A DNA stretch of 64,000 nucleotides from Allomuricauda sp. M10. Its GTDB lineage: Bacteria; Bacteroidota; Bacteroidia; Flavobacteriales; Flavobacteriaceae. Position numbers and translations under genes: made by a program. The DNA is taken from positions 310,001 through 374,000 of the forward strand of contig NZ_JAJGBN010000002.1 in assembly GCF_020782875.1 (NCBI RefSeq), read 5' to 3'. Position 1 is the stretch's first letter. Each line of letters starts with the position of its first letter. Shown one piece after another: positions 40,996 through 49,905 of this stretch. The notes under the pieces were generated by a model. That model worked only from the letters and a program-made list of their open reading frames with translations. It ran no database searches and was not told where the DNA came from.

Positions 40996-42362
40996 AGGTT
41001 CTTTAACAATCGATGGGAGGGTTCAATGGGCAAACGATTTCCAACATCGTCCAAAATCCCCATGTTTAGGAGCCATTTTTCAAACTCTGGAGCCGATTTT
41101 TTGTTCAGTACTTTTCGCACGTAAAGGGCATCATGAAAGGAGGTGGATTGGTAATTCAGCATCACGTCATCCGAACCCGGAACCCCCATAATGAAATTAC
41201 ATCCTGCAACTCCCAAAAGAGTCAATAAGTTGTCCATATCATCTTGGTCGGCCTCGGCATGGTTGGTGTAGCACACATCCATCCCCATGGGCAATCCCAT
41301 TAATTTTCCACAAAAATGATCTTCCAATCCGGCACGGGTAATCTGTTTGCCATCATACAAATATTCAGGACCAATGAACCCCACCACGGAATTCACCAAA
41401 AGCGGATTAAATTGTCGAGCCACGGCATAAGCTCGGGCCTCACAAGTCTGCTGATCCACTCCCCAATGTGCATTGGCTGAAAGGGATGATCCTTGACCCG
41501 TTTCAAAATACATGAGGTTGTTTCCCAAGGTTCCCCTGTTCAATTGTAAAGCACCGTCATAGGCTTCCTGCAACATGGAAAGGTTTATGCCGAAGGATGC
41601 ATTAGTTTTTTCCGTTCCGCCGATGGATTGAAAAACGAGATCAATTGGGGCCTTGTTCAACAATTCCAAAGAAGTGGTCAAATGACAGAGCACACAGATC
41701 TGAGTGGGGATATCGAACCGTTGACGGATCTCGTCCATCATTTTAAGTTGATCCCCCACTATGTCCACACTATCTGTGACAGGGTTGATTCCAATGACAG
41801 CATCCCCGCTTCCGTACAAAAGTCCATCTACAATACTGGCGGCAATGCCATGCAAGTCATCTGTAGGATGATTGGGTTGTAACCTGACTGACAGATGCCC
41901 TTTTTTACCAATGGTATTTCGGAATTGTGTGACCACCTCGCACTTTTGGGCCACGGAAATCAAGTCTTGGTTCCGCATCAGTTTGGAAACAGCGGCGACC
42001 ATTTCCGGGGTGAGGGCTTTGGCAATCTGTGCCAATTTTTGAGAATCCACTTCATGGGAAAGCAACCAATTACGCAAATCGCCCACGGTAAACTCCGAAA
42101 TTTCCTGAAAAGCAACGGCATCATGGGTGTCCATAATCAAGCGGGTCACCTCATCCTTTTCGTAAGGAATAATGGTCACATTTAGAAAATCTTTCAAGGC
42201 GATTTCACTCAACACAAATTGGGCCGCCACCCGTTCCATATTGCTTTCGGCCGCCAAACCTGCAAGGGCATCTCCCGTTCTAAATGGGCTGGCCTTGGCC
42301 AACACCGATTTTAGATCGGGAAATGAATATACATGTTGCTGAATGGTATCGGAGTAGGACAT
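40992..42362 (-). CDS. eutB: Ethanolamine ammonia-lyase large subunit
   Basis: A 456-residue TIM-barrel subunit holding the active site and adenosylcobalamin. The block EDHFCGKLMGLPMGMDVCYTNHAEADQ is conserved and includes the functional Asp and His around NHAEADQ. No microcompartment genes, eutT or permease lie in the window, so this is a short, housekeeping-type ethanolamine pathway. It needs cobalamin from elsewhere. No B12 riboswitch is seen in its short upstream gap. Confidence 0.94.
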   Translation of the reverse strand: MSYSDTIQQHVYSFPDLKSVLAKASPFRTGDALAGLAAESNMERVAAQFVLSEIALKDFLNVTIIPYEKDEVTRLIMDTHDAVAFQEISEFTVGDLRNWLLSHEVDSQKLAQIAKALTPEMVAAVSKLMRNQDLISVAQKCEVVTQFRNTIGKKGHLSVRLQPNHPTDDLHGIAASIVDGLLYGSGDAVIGINPVTDSVDIVGDQLKMMDEIRQRFDIPTQICVLCHLTTSLELLNKAPIDLVFQSIGGTEKTNASFGINLSMLQEAYDGALQLNRGTLGNNLMYFETGQGSSLSANAHWGVDQQTCEARAYAVARQFNPLLVNSVVGFIGPEYLYDGKQITRAGLEDHFCGKLMGLPMGMDVCYTNHAEADQDDMDNLLTLLGVAGCNFIMGVPGSDDVMLNYQSTSFHDALYVRKVLNKKSAPEFEKWLLNMGILDDVGNRLPIEPSHRLLKNL

Positions 42363-42414
42363 CTATAAAGATCTTCCCTTAAATATACCCTGTAAGTACA
42401 TGCGGAAGAAGGAA

Positions 42415-43440
42415 TCACTCAACTTTTAATTCCAATTTGCCCAAATCGTAAAAATAGAAGTCTTTTTGATCATTCATGGCAGCAAAAAGCCCATTTTTAA
42501 AAGTGTCGTTCAAAGGTACGGTGACCACATCACAACCATCGGTTTCTGTAGTTGACAGGTTTACCGCCTTGATGAAACTGTTGTCCTTTCTGGAAAAGAT
42601 ATTGAACTGTCCCCGCTGTTGATCGGAAACAATGATGAACCCTTCCCCATTTGGGTAAGTGGCAATGGCAATTCCCTCAATGTCCTGTAAAAAATGTTCG
42701 CCACCAAAGCAGGCAAGCTCCTCATTCCCCATGGAAGGTTCGGCATAATATTTTTTGATGCAGACGCCTTCATCGGAATAGTACACAAAGCCTTGTTCGT
42801 CATCCACAGCAATGGCCTCGATTTCTTCCTTACCACTAAAACTGCCAAATTTCCTGACCAAATTGGCCTTTACCCCTGTACTGTCCATCTCCAATTTGTA
42901 CTGATAGAGATACGAACCGCTGGGACCCGTTTTTCTACCCACAATGGCATAAATGGCCGAATCCTTTGGGGATTTGTAGAGGCTTATACCCATGGGCAAA
43001 CGTTGTTCCAGGTTGGTCTCATCTTCAAAAACAGGAAAACCACCACCGTCCAAAGGCTGCATATCGGGTACGGAGAACAAACGGAATTGTTGCTTTTCCC
43101 TTTCCGTAAAGGCCAAAATGTCAACCGCAACGGAATCGTTCAGTTGAAAACCGTATTCAAGGTCTACATTGTTGGGGCGTTCTATATTTTTGATGGATTT
43201 TTCATGAATGATTTTTCCATCAAGGTCAAAGGCATAGATACCCCCATTAGTTTGTTTATCAGTTCCGAAAACGATGCTTTTTGAAGGGTCATCAGGATGG
43301 ATCCAAATAGCGGGATCATCGGTATCGTTGGGTGTTTTTTCAGTAATAATATCGGGAGCTATTGCAGGTAATTTGGTTGCCTGTTGTTTGCAGGAAAACA
43401 TAAATATTGATAGAAAAAGTAATATTTGTATCTGTTTCAT
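42415..43440 (-). CDS. Beta-propeller phytase, lipoprotein
   Basis: A 341-residue lipoprotein (lipobox MFSC, Cys17) with a six-bladed propeller. The blocks DDPAIWIHPDDPSKSIVFGTDK (about residues 42-63) and DIEGIAIATYPNGEGFIIVSDQQ are typical of calcium-dependent beta-propeller phytases, which release phosphate from phytate. It lies directly downstream of a TonB-dependent receptor, which is a known pairing. A palindromic repeat lies between them. Confidence 0.85.
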   Translation of the reverse strand: MKQIQILLFLSIFMFSCKQQATKLPAIAPDIITEKTPNDTDDPAIWIHPDDPSKSIVFGTDKQTNGGIYAFDLDGKIIHEKSIKNIERPNNVDLEYGFQLNDSVAVDILAFTEREKQQFRLFSVPDMQPLDGGGFPVFEDETNLEQRLPMGISLYKSPKDSAIYAIVGRKTGPSGSYLYQYKLEMDSTGVKANLVRKFGSFSGKEEIEAIAVDDEQGFVYYSDEGVCIKKYYAEPSMGNEELACFGGEHFLQDIEGIAIATYPNGEGFIIVSDQQRGQFNIFSRKDNSFIKAVNLSTTETDGCDVVTVPLNDTFKNGLFAAMNDQKDFYFYDLGKLELKVE

Positions 43441-43472
43441 CAGAATCTATCTATTAAAAGTACATTCAAAAA

Positions 43473-43547
43473 TGTCATATCGAGCGCAGTCGAGATGTTT
43501 TCCAAAGAAATCGTTCATACTCGTTCTCGACTGCGCTCGAACTGACA
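43473..43547. repeat. Palindromic repeat between receptor and phytase
   Basis: Two 23-bp arms with two mismatches (TGTCAtaTCGAGCGCAGT... and its complement) around a 29-base loop. The arm is the same as that inserted twice in leuS. It begins just after the receptor gene and can fold into a strong hairpin in the mRNA. Confidence 0.85.
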
Positions 43548-43550
43548 ATG

Positions 43551-46454
43551 CTATTTTTTAAACAAGTCATATTTCAACCCAAAAGTCCATCGAGTACTAT
43601 AGAACTCCGCTTGTTGGGTCCTTTCCTTCACCCCTTGGAAATACCTTAAAGGTTGGTTGGTGATGTTGTTCACATCGGTATAGATCCTCAAGTTTTTGTT
43701 GATGGCAAAACTGGCATTGAAATCCAAGAAGAACTGAGTATCATAGTATCTGTCCTCAAAAGCGTTTCCGCCGATCTCATCAATATAGAAATCGGAAAAG
43801 TTGGCCGATAGCCTTGCACTGAACCTCTTGTCCGCATAACCCAACGAGCCGTTAAACATATTGGGTGCCGTGTTGGGAAGATCTAAATCGGTACGCTCGT
43901 CACCATCTTCATTACGGATGCCATCGGCACTGGAGGTCAAATAGGTATAGTTCAGATAGATGCTGAAATTTCTAGCGAAGCCAGGCAAGAAATCCAATTG
44001 TCTTTGGAAGGAAAGTTCAGCTCCAAAAATGGAGGCAGAATCCCCGTTCAACGGCTGGAACACATCATATCCAGTAGTTCCCGATCCAAAGGTATCGTCT
44101 TGTGCTTCCGTGATGAAGGTATAAATGAAGTCATTGATCCTTTTGTAGAAAACGCCACCGGAAATAATCCCTACACTCTCAAAATAATGCTCTGCATTCA
44201 GATCGAAGTTCATAGAAGTGGTAGGGTCCAGCTCAGGATTACCAACTACTACCTCTGCATCTTCATTGATGATCTCTGCCCTTGGAATCAAATCGGAATA
44301 ATTGGGACGTGCCAAGGTATTGGTCCAAGCAAATCTCAAGATGGTATTGTTGTCCACATCATATTTAAAGTGTACTCCAGGTAGAAGGTTGGTGTATGAG
44401 TTTTCATCGGATACGGATTGCACCTCAATGCCTTCCTCAATACCGTTGTCTTCATCTTCTTCAATATAGATAACCCTGTTGCCATCGGATTCCAATTTGG
44501 TATTCTCCATACGCAAACCTGCTAAAACGCTTAATTTATCCGTCAGTTTTTGATTGAACATGGCATAGGCGGCCCAAACATTTTCCTTCACTTTGAAGTT
44601 GCCAGGAAGATATTCGTCCGGAACATCTTCGCCATTGGTGCTGTTCAAATCCAAAGAACCCAACCATGCTTCGCTAGCAAAAGTTCCTGCTTGGTATTTG
44701 CTTCCAGCCAAATAATCGGGGTCAGTGTAAATTTTAGTAGGCACGTCTGCAAGGGTTGGGTACAAGTCCTCCAAATCGTATTCGAAGAAATCATTTTCAC
44801 GTTCCTTGGTCTTGAAACGACCTCTGGCACCAAATTTCACGGTTCCGTTCCCTTGTCCAAAAAAGTCGGCAGGTAACTCAAAATTGACGAAAAAGTTCAT
44901 ATCCTTTTCATCGGTATATTGGTTTTCATTGGTCACTTCCCCAAATTCAAAGCTACCCAGATCATTAAAATCGTTTGGATCCACGGCAGTCATGATCGGA
45001 TACTTGGGATTGCTGTTGTCGTTATTGACGATGTATTCCGATTCGTATTCGGCATAGCGTTCGTTCAAACGCTCTTCGGATGCCTTGGCATAGGAAGCCA
45101 TCCAATCCAGTTTCAAAGATCCCCACAAGTGATTACCGCCAAGGGTATAGTTCTGCATGCGCTGATCTTCCAGACGGGCATTTTGGTTGCGTCCGCCTGC
45201 AATACCCCCTTTGGTCTGTCTTTTGATTTCCGCAGGGAAACGGGTCAATGCACCATTGGTGATGGTAAAATCGCCCACTTCAATATCCTCTCCATCCAAA
45301 ATTTCCTGCTCCAAACGGAAACGGTTTTCACGGTCATCCCTCCAGTTGTACATAGCTTTCAGGAAAACATTGTTGTTCGGATCAATTTGAAAATCAAAAT
45401 TGGCAGCAAAACTTCTTCTTACCCTTTGCACAAAATAAGTACGCTGTTCGGTGACATTGGTATAGGGATCAACATCCACTTCTTCCAAAATAGGATCACC
45501 CTCATCATCTTCTTCACCAGTGTTGTACTCAAATTCGTTTTCCCATTCGGCTTCAATATCATCTGATCCAAAATCATTGTCGTTGATGGTGGCGGAAAGC
45601 ATATAACCGAATTTTCCATCCTTGGTGCGATCACCTACCAAAATAGATCCGTTCCAAATTCTTTTATCGGTGATGAAGTTAACACCTGATCCAGCTGTGG
45701 CGGAAACCCGAAATCCTTGCGGTGCGGTTCGCGTAACCAAATTCACCGAACCACCCAAAGCATCTGCATCCATGTCGGGCGTTACCGCTTTGTTGACCTC
45801 GATAGTTTGGATCATATCCGAAGGAATCAAATCCATTTGAACGTTCCTGTTATCGGCTTCTGCGGAAGGAATTCGGCTTCCGTTCAAAGTCACGGAGTTC
45901 AGCTGTGGCGACAAACCACGCACAATGATGTTCCTTGCCTCACCCTGATCCACTTGCATAGTGATCCCTGGAATACGTTTTACCGCATCCCCGATATTCG
46001 CATCCGGAAACTTTCCGATTTGGTCCGTGGAAACCACATTGGTAATATTAATGTTGGTCTTCTGCGTGTTCAAGGCCTTGGCCTGCCCGCTAAGTCCATA
46101 TGCGCTTACCTGTACTTCATCCAATTCCACATTTGAAGGATTCAGAGACATGCTAACCGAAGTGGTTTTGCCAGCCGTAACGACAACTTCCTGCTCTACG
46201 TCGGCATAACCCATATACGTTATTTTCAAGATATAGTTGCCTTCGGGGATTGCCACCAAGGTGAATCGACCGTCAAAATCGGTAATTCCTCCTTTGGAGA
46301 TGGATTCAATATAAACGTTCGCCCCAGGTACATATATTCCATTTTCATCGGTAATGGTTCCCTGAATATTTCCGGTTTGGGCCTGTGCCATGGCCATCCC
46401 AACCATCATAAAAAGCGTTACAAACAATAGTTTTTTTAGGTTCATTGGTTTCAT
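43551..46454 (-). CDS. TonB-dependent receptor of the phytase locus
   Basis: A 967-residue outer-membrane receptor. Order: signal peptide (MKPMNLKKLLFVTLFMMVGM), a CarboxypepD-like beta domain (about residues 28-108), a plug (about 120-250, with RIPGITMQVDQGEARNIIVRG and PDMDADALGGSVNLVTRTAP) and a barrel ending in Phe-Lys-Lys. The plug block matches the TonB-Xanth-Caul receptor group, often near organophosphate or carbohydrate enzymes. The start at 46454 avoids a 35-residue non-family extension; 46445 is the alternative. No SusD partner is present. Confidence 0.87.
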   Translation of the reverse strand: MKPMNLKKLLFVTLFMMVGMAMAQAQTGNIQGTITDENGIYVPGANVYIESISKGGITDFDGRFTLVAIPEGNYILKITYMGYADVEQEVVVTAGKTTSVSMSLNPSNVELDEVQVSAYGLSGQAKALNTQKTNINITNVVSTDQIGKFPDANIGDAVKRIPGITMQVDQGEARNIIVRGLSPQLNSVTLNGSRIPSAEADNRNVQMDLIPSDMIQTIEVNKAVTPDMDADALGGSVNLVTRTAPQGFRVSATAGSGVNFITDKRIWNGSILVGDRTKDGKFGYMLSATINDNDFGSDDIEAEWENEFEYNTGEEDDEGDPILEEVDVDPYTNVTEQRTYFVQRVRRSFAANFDFQIDPNNNVFLKAMYNWRDDRENRFRLEQEILDGEDIEVGDFTITNGALTRFPAEIKRQTKGGIAGGRNQNARLEDQRMQNYTLGGNHLWGSLKLDWMASYAKASEERLNERYAEYESEYIVNNDNSNPKYPIMTAVDPNDFNDLGSFEFGEVTNENQYTDEKDMNFFVNFELPADFFGQGNGTVKFGARGRFKTKERENDFFEYDLEDLYPTLADVPTKIYTDPDYLAGSKYQAGTFASEAWLGSLDLNSTNGEDVPDEYLPGNFKVKENVWAAYAMFNQKLTDKLSVLAGLRMENTKLESDGNRVIYIEEDEDNGIEEGIEVQSVSDENSYTNLLPGVHFKYDVDNNTILRFAWTNTLARPNYSDLIPRAEIINEDAEVVVGNPELDPTTSMNFDLNAEHYFESVGIISGGVFYKRINDFIYTFITEAQDDTFGSGTTGYDVFQPLNGDSASIFGAELSFQRQLDFLPGFARNFSIYLNYTYLTSSADGIRNEDGDERTDLDLPNTAPNMFNGSLGYADKRFSARLSANFSDFYIDEIGGNAFEDRYYDTQFFLDFNASFAINKNLRIYTDVNNITNQPLRYFQGVKERTQQAEFYSTRWTFGLKYDLFKK

Positions 46455-46519
46455 TTTGGTTCTTGTTAGAATGCATTCCAAAACTATGTATATCAACCTA
46501 TTATGATTTAAATTAAAGG

Positions 46520-46570
46520 GAAACAAAAAGGCAACAAATGGGAAATTGGACAGAAACAAGAGGGCAACAA
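46520..46570. promoter_or_regulatory. Direct repeats upstream of the phytase-locus receptor
   Basis: GAAACAAAAAGGCAACAA (46520-46537) and GAAACAAGAGGGCAACAA (46553-46570), 16 of 18 identical and 33 bp apart (about three helical turns). They lie between the TPR-LuxR regulator and the receptor gene and may be its binding site. Confidence 0.4.
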
Positions 46571-46624
46571 TTACAGTTAGTTTACATTGGGCTAACCTTT
46601 TCCAAAAAAGAGGCGAAAAATGAG

Positions 46625-48223
46625 CTATAGATCGATCATAAAGTTTACCAATTCGTCTTTTTGGTCAATGGGAAGTTTTTTACGGAGACGATGACGGGCC
46701 ACCCGAACACTATCAGGCGTCACCCTTAAAATGGAGGCAATCTCTTTTGAAGAAAGGTTCAATCGCAGCAACATCCCCAACCGAAGTTCCGCCGGTGACA
46801 AATTGTTATCGGAGAGGGTCGATAGTTTTTTGATAAACTCCGGATGGATTTCCTTGAAGAAAATCATAAACTCGTCCCACTCCTGTTCCTGTTGTAGGTT
46901 AAAATCGATTTCCTTTACTAGGTCTTTGATTTTATCGGAGGTGTTCATGTTTTTTCTACCGGCAATGTTTCGCAACGTATTGGCAAGATCAAGCAAAATC
47001 TTGTTTTTCTGTGACAGGTGCAGGCTGTATCGGGACAACGACGATGTCTTGAGTTGTATTTCTTGCTGAAGATTTTGTTCCTCAATGGCCTTCTTTTCCA
47101 ACTCCGCCTTGAGCATACGTTGTTTGTACTCTTGGATTTTAAGTTTCGCCTTGCGCTTTCTTCCCAAATAGTTATACAAAATGGTGAGGATGGCAGCAAT
47201 GGCAAAAAGAGCTACCCACAACAGGTTTTGATTGGCACGGCTCACTTTGTTCTGCTCCTTCAATAACCGGATCTCAGCCTCCTTTTTGTTTGTTTCGTAA
47301 ATGGTCTGAAGTACATTGAGTTGGTCCGTATTTTGAGCCTTGAGCATGGCACTGTTGAATTCTTCCGCTTGAAGGAGGTGTGCATGGGCTTTTTCAAAAT
47401 CACCCAAAAAAGCATAGGTCTTGGAAAGGTCTTTGTGTGCGCTTTCCAATTGATGAAAGTCGTTCAGTTTTTGAGCCACTTCCAAAGCCAAAGTGGTTTT
47501 TTCAAGAGCAACGGAATAATTACCTGTTTTCCTGAAAGAATCGCCCAGATTATTTAACACGTTTACCTCTTCGGCGGTGCCTTTTCCTTCAAAATAATCA
47601 TATGCCCTTTGGAAATATTGTCTTGCCAGATCAAACTGCTCCAAATCCTCATAAATGCTCCCGATATTCTCGTTGGTCGTTGCCACTCCATGCTCATCGC
47701 CCATTTTTTGGAACAACAAGAGGCTTTCTTTTTGATCCTTTAGTGCATCATCATACTCAGCTTGTTTTTCGTGGCTTGCTCCCAACAAACCCAACGAAAT
47801 AGCCAATCCCCTATCATTATGTATTTCTTTGGAAGCATTCAAGGTTTCAGTAAAATGCTGTTCGGCCAATTCAAAGTTGTTCAGCGATAGATACACCTTT
47901 CCAATATTGTTGTTCAAGGTGATAAAGAGTGTATCGTTGAAATCGGTACCCAATTGATCCAAAGCCTTGTTGTATTGTTCCATAGCTTCGGAATACAAAC
48001 CCAAGGAATGGTAGTATTCTCCCAGTTTTAAATGGCTCTGAGCTATTTTTTTAGGTTGGTCAGGGTTCTTTTTGGAAATATCCAATTGATGTTGAAGTGT
48101 GCGAACCACAGAATTGGGATCACTGATAGTCTGTTCCATCCCAGGCTTTTGCGAAAAACCGTGGTGATGGACAAGGATGACCATAAACAGGACCATTTGT
48201 GCATACCGGATAATTCTTTTCAT
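46625..48223 (-). CDS. TPR protein with LuxR-type HTH
   Basis: A 532-residue regulator with a signal sequence or N-terminal anchor (MKRIIRYAQMVLFMVILVHHH), about seven tetratricopeptide repeats (residues about 55-320), a membrane helix (about 340-360), a coiled coil and a C-terminal LuxR/GerE-like HTH (LSPAELRLGMLLRLNLSSKEIASILRVTPDSVRVARHRLR-type block, about 475-525). It would sense in the periplasm and bind DNA in the cytoplasm. It lies directly upstream of the receptor and phytase and is probably their regulator. Start at 48223 chosen for the signal sequence. Confidence 0.82.
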   Translation of the reverse strand: MKRIIRYAQMVLFMVILVHHHGFSQKPGMEQTISDPNSVVRTLQHQLDISKKNPDQPKKIAQSHLKLGEYYHSLGLYSEAMEQYNKALDQLGTDFNDTLFITLNNNIGKVYLSLNNFELAEQHFTETLNASKEIHNDRGLAISLGLLGASHEKQAEYDDALKDQKESLLLFQKMGDEHGVATTNENIGSIYEDLEQFDLARQYFQRAYDYFEGKGTAEEVNVLNNLGDSFRKTGNYSVALEKTTLALEVAQKLNDFHQLESAHKDLSKTYAFLGDFEKAHAHLLQAEEFNSAMLKAQNTDQLNVLQTIYETNKKEAEIRLLKEQNKVSRANQNLLWVALFAIAAILTILYNYLGRKRKAKLKIQEYKQRMLKAELEKKAIEEQNLQQEIQLKTSSLSRYSLHLSQKNKILLDLANTLRNIAGRKNMNTSDKIKDLVKEIDFNLQQEQEWDEFMIFFKEIHPEFIKKLSTLSDNNLSPAELRLGMLLRLNLSSKEIASILRVTPDSVRVARHRLRKKLPIDQKDELVNFMIDL

Positions 48224-48309
48224 GGACTGACCTTGGAATAACCGAGGTAAGAAAATCAATCAGCCTCATCCCAACATCACCATTAGGTTATTAAACCTTT
48301 AAAAAATGG

Positions 48310-48343
48310 TGTAAAAAAAAGGCCCCGCAAATGCGGGGCCTTT
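48310..48343 (-). terminator. rpmA terminator
   Basis: The stem AAAGGCCCCGC/GCGGGGCCTTT with a four-base loop is followed by an eight-base T run on the minus strand. Confidence 0.9.
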
Positions 48344-48364
48344 AACTTGTATATAAACTCGTTC

Positions 48365-48625
48365 TTAAGCTTGGAAAGGCTCGATGGAAACGAATGATTT
48401 TCCACCGGATTTTTTCTCAAACTTAACGATACCGCTTACCTTGGCGTGCAAGGTATGGTCTTTACCTGCGTATACGTTGTCTCCAGGATTGTGCTTGGTA
48501 CCACGTTGTCTTACAATGATGTTACCAGCAACGGCAGCCTGACCACCAAAAATCTTAACGCCCAAACGTTTCGATTCCGATTCCCTACCGTTCTTTGAAC
48601 TACCTACACCTTTCTTGTGAGCCAT
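48365..48625 (-). CDS. rpmA: 50S ribosomal protein L27
   Basis: An 86-residue ribosomal protein starting [22 protein letters not shown]. The N-terminal tail reaches the peptidyl-transferase centre. There is no cleavable extension as found in Firmicutes. It follows rplU by 24 bases. Confidence 0.97.
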   Translation of the reverse strand: MAHKKGVGSSKNGRESESKRLGVKIFGGQAAVAGNIIVRQRGTKHNPGDNVYAGKDHTLHAKVSGIVKFEKKSGGKSFVSIEPFQA

Positions 48626-48649
48626 GATATCTAAATTTTGGTTCTTTTC

Positions 48650-49171
48650 TTATTTGCTTAATGCTTCGATCAACTCGGCTTTCTTCATGGAAGAGTAACC
48701 GTTAATGTCCTTGGCTTTGGCCAAATCCCTCAATTCAGCAACCGTTTTGGAGCTTAGGTCCTCTGTTGCAGCTGGAGCTTCAGCTTTAGGAGCTTCCACT
48801 TTTTTGGCAGCTGGTTTTTCATCAACCTTTGCCTTAGCTGGAGCAGCTTTCTTGGCACCGGAAGCAACAATACTTTCAACCACGATCTCGGTCAAATATT
48901 GTCTGTGTCCGTTTTTCTTTTGGTAACCTTTACGTCTTTTCTTTTTGAAGACGATTACTTTATTTCCCTTAAGGTGCTTTACAACTTTGGCCTCTACGGC
49001 CGCACCTTCTATGACTGGGGCGCCAATGGTAACGTTTCCACCATCTTCCAAAAGAAGCACTTTGTCGAAAGTAACTTTGCTACCTTCATCTTCTTGTAAA
49101 CGGTGAACGTACACTTTCTGGTCTTTTGCAACTTTGAATTGCTGCCCTGCCATCTCTACAATTGCGTACAT
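48650..49171 (-). CDS. rplU: 50S ribosomal protein L21 with C-terminal extension
   Basis: A 173-residue L21. The family core is residues 1-103 (MYAIVEMAGQQFKVAKDQKV...). After it comes an Ala/Lys/Pro-rich linker (104-138) and a C-terminal SAP/Rho-N-like helical unit (SSKTVAELRDLAKAKDINGYSS, about 142-163). Typical L21 is about 103 residues. Such extensions occur in Bacteroidota. The last part could bind nucleic acid. Confidence 0.95.
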   Translation of the reverse strand: MYAIVEMAGQQFKVAKDQKVYVHRLQEDEGSKVTFDKVLLLEDGGNVTIGAPVIEGAAVEAKVVKHLKGNKVIVFKKKRRKGYQKKNGHRQYLTEIVVESIVASGAKKAAPAKAKVDEKPAAKKVEAPKAEAPAATEDLSSKTVAELRDLAKAKDINGYSSMKKAELIEALSK

Positions 49172-49221
49172 AATGCGTTGATTAGATTAAATTTATTTCG
49201 CTTTATCCATTTAAGCGGGTG

Positions 49222-49252
49222 CAAATATACTGCTAAATCCTTAATCCACAAG
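49222..49252 (-). promoter_or_regulatory. Promoter of rplU-rpmA
   Basis: CTTG, a 19-base spacer and TATATTTG on the minus strand match the Bacteroidota -33/-7 promoter (TTTG-N19-TAnnTTTG) in spacing and almost in sequence. It lies about 50 bases before the rplU ATG. Confidence 0.65.
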
Positions 49253-49266
49253 TATTATTACCGCAA

Positions 49267-49719
49267 TTACCGATTATTTTTTGTAGTTGTTGGGGTTTTG
49301 AACAACTGCATAAAGGAAAGGGTCAAGACCAAGGTTGTGGCAAAACCCATAATGGCCACAGTGAAGAATACGATTCCCTGAAAGTTTTTATAGTCCTTGG
49401 ACCATGCCGTAGAGAGTTTGTCCAAAAAACTACTGTCCAGTTCCGTAGCATAAAAAGCAAAGAAAATGGTGAAAAGCAGCGTTGCCACAAAACCTGTGGT
49501 CACCCCTGCCGTAAATCCATTTCCATAACTGAACCCCTTGCCCTGCCGAAGCTTCGTGTATTTAATCGTCTCGTAGATTCCAAAACCCGTTATAATCCCA
49601 TTGAAAAGACTGAAGAAAACGTTGGTGTGTTTACCCATTAGAGCCAAAAGCAAAAAATAGGCAATGAGAACGGCACTGGTTACAATGCCAAAGCGGATCG
49701 GAAGGGTTAAATTTTTCAT
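49267..49719 (-). CDS. DUF4199 family membrane protein
   Basis: A 150-residue protein with four membrane helices (about residues 8-27, 33-50, 70-92 and 117-140). Start is taken at MKNLTLPIRFG; two more in-frame ATG codons lie 6 and 21 bases upstream. The topology and sequence fit DUF4199, a Bacteroidota membrane family of unknown role. Confidence 0.72.
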   Translation of the reverse strand: MKNLTLPIRFGIVTSAVLIAYFLLLALMGKHTNVFFSLFNGIITGFGIYETIKYTKLRQGKGFSYGNGFTAGVTTGFVATLLFTIFFAFYATELDSSFLDKLSTAWSKDYKNFQGIVFFTVAIMGFATTLVLTLSFMQLFKTPTTTKNNR

Positions 49720-49905
49720 TGTCATGCTTTTTAAATCCATTGTTTAAATTACTGAATATTTGCCAATTATGCCTTAACTTGTGGTAAAAGACTGACTTGG
49801 ATTCCAACTTTATTTCTATTTTATCCTATATTTAGCGTAACATCAATCAACAAATCGCTACCAACCTTATTACAACACCATTAATTTCTAATACTAACTA
49901 TTAAA

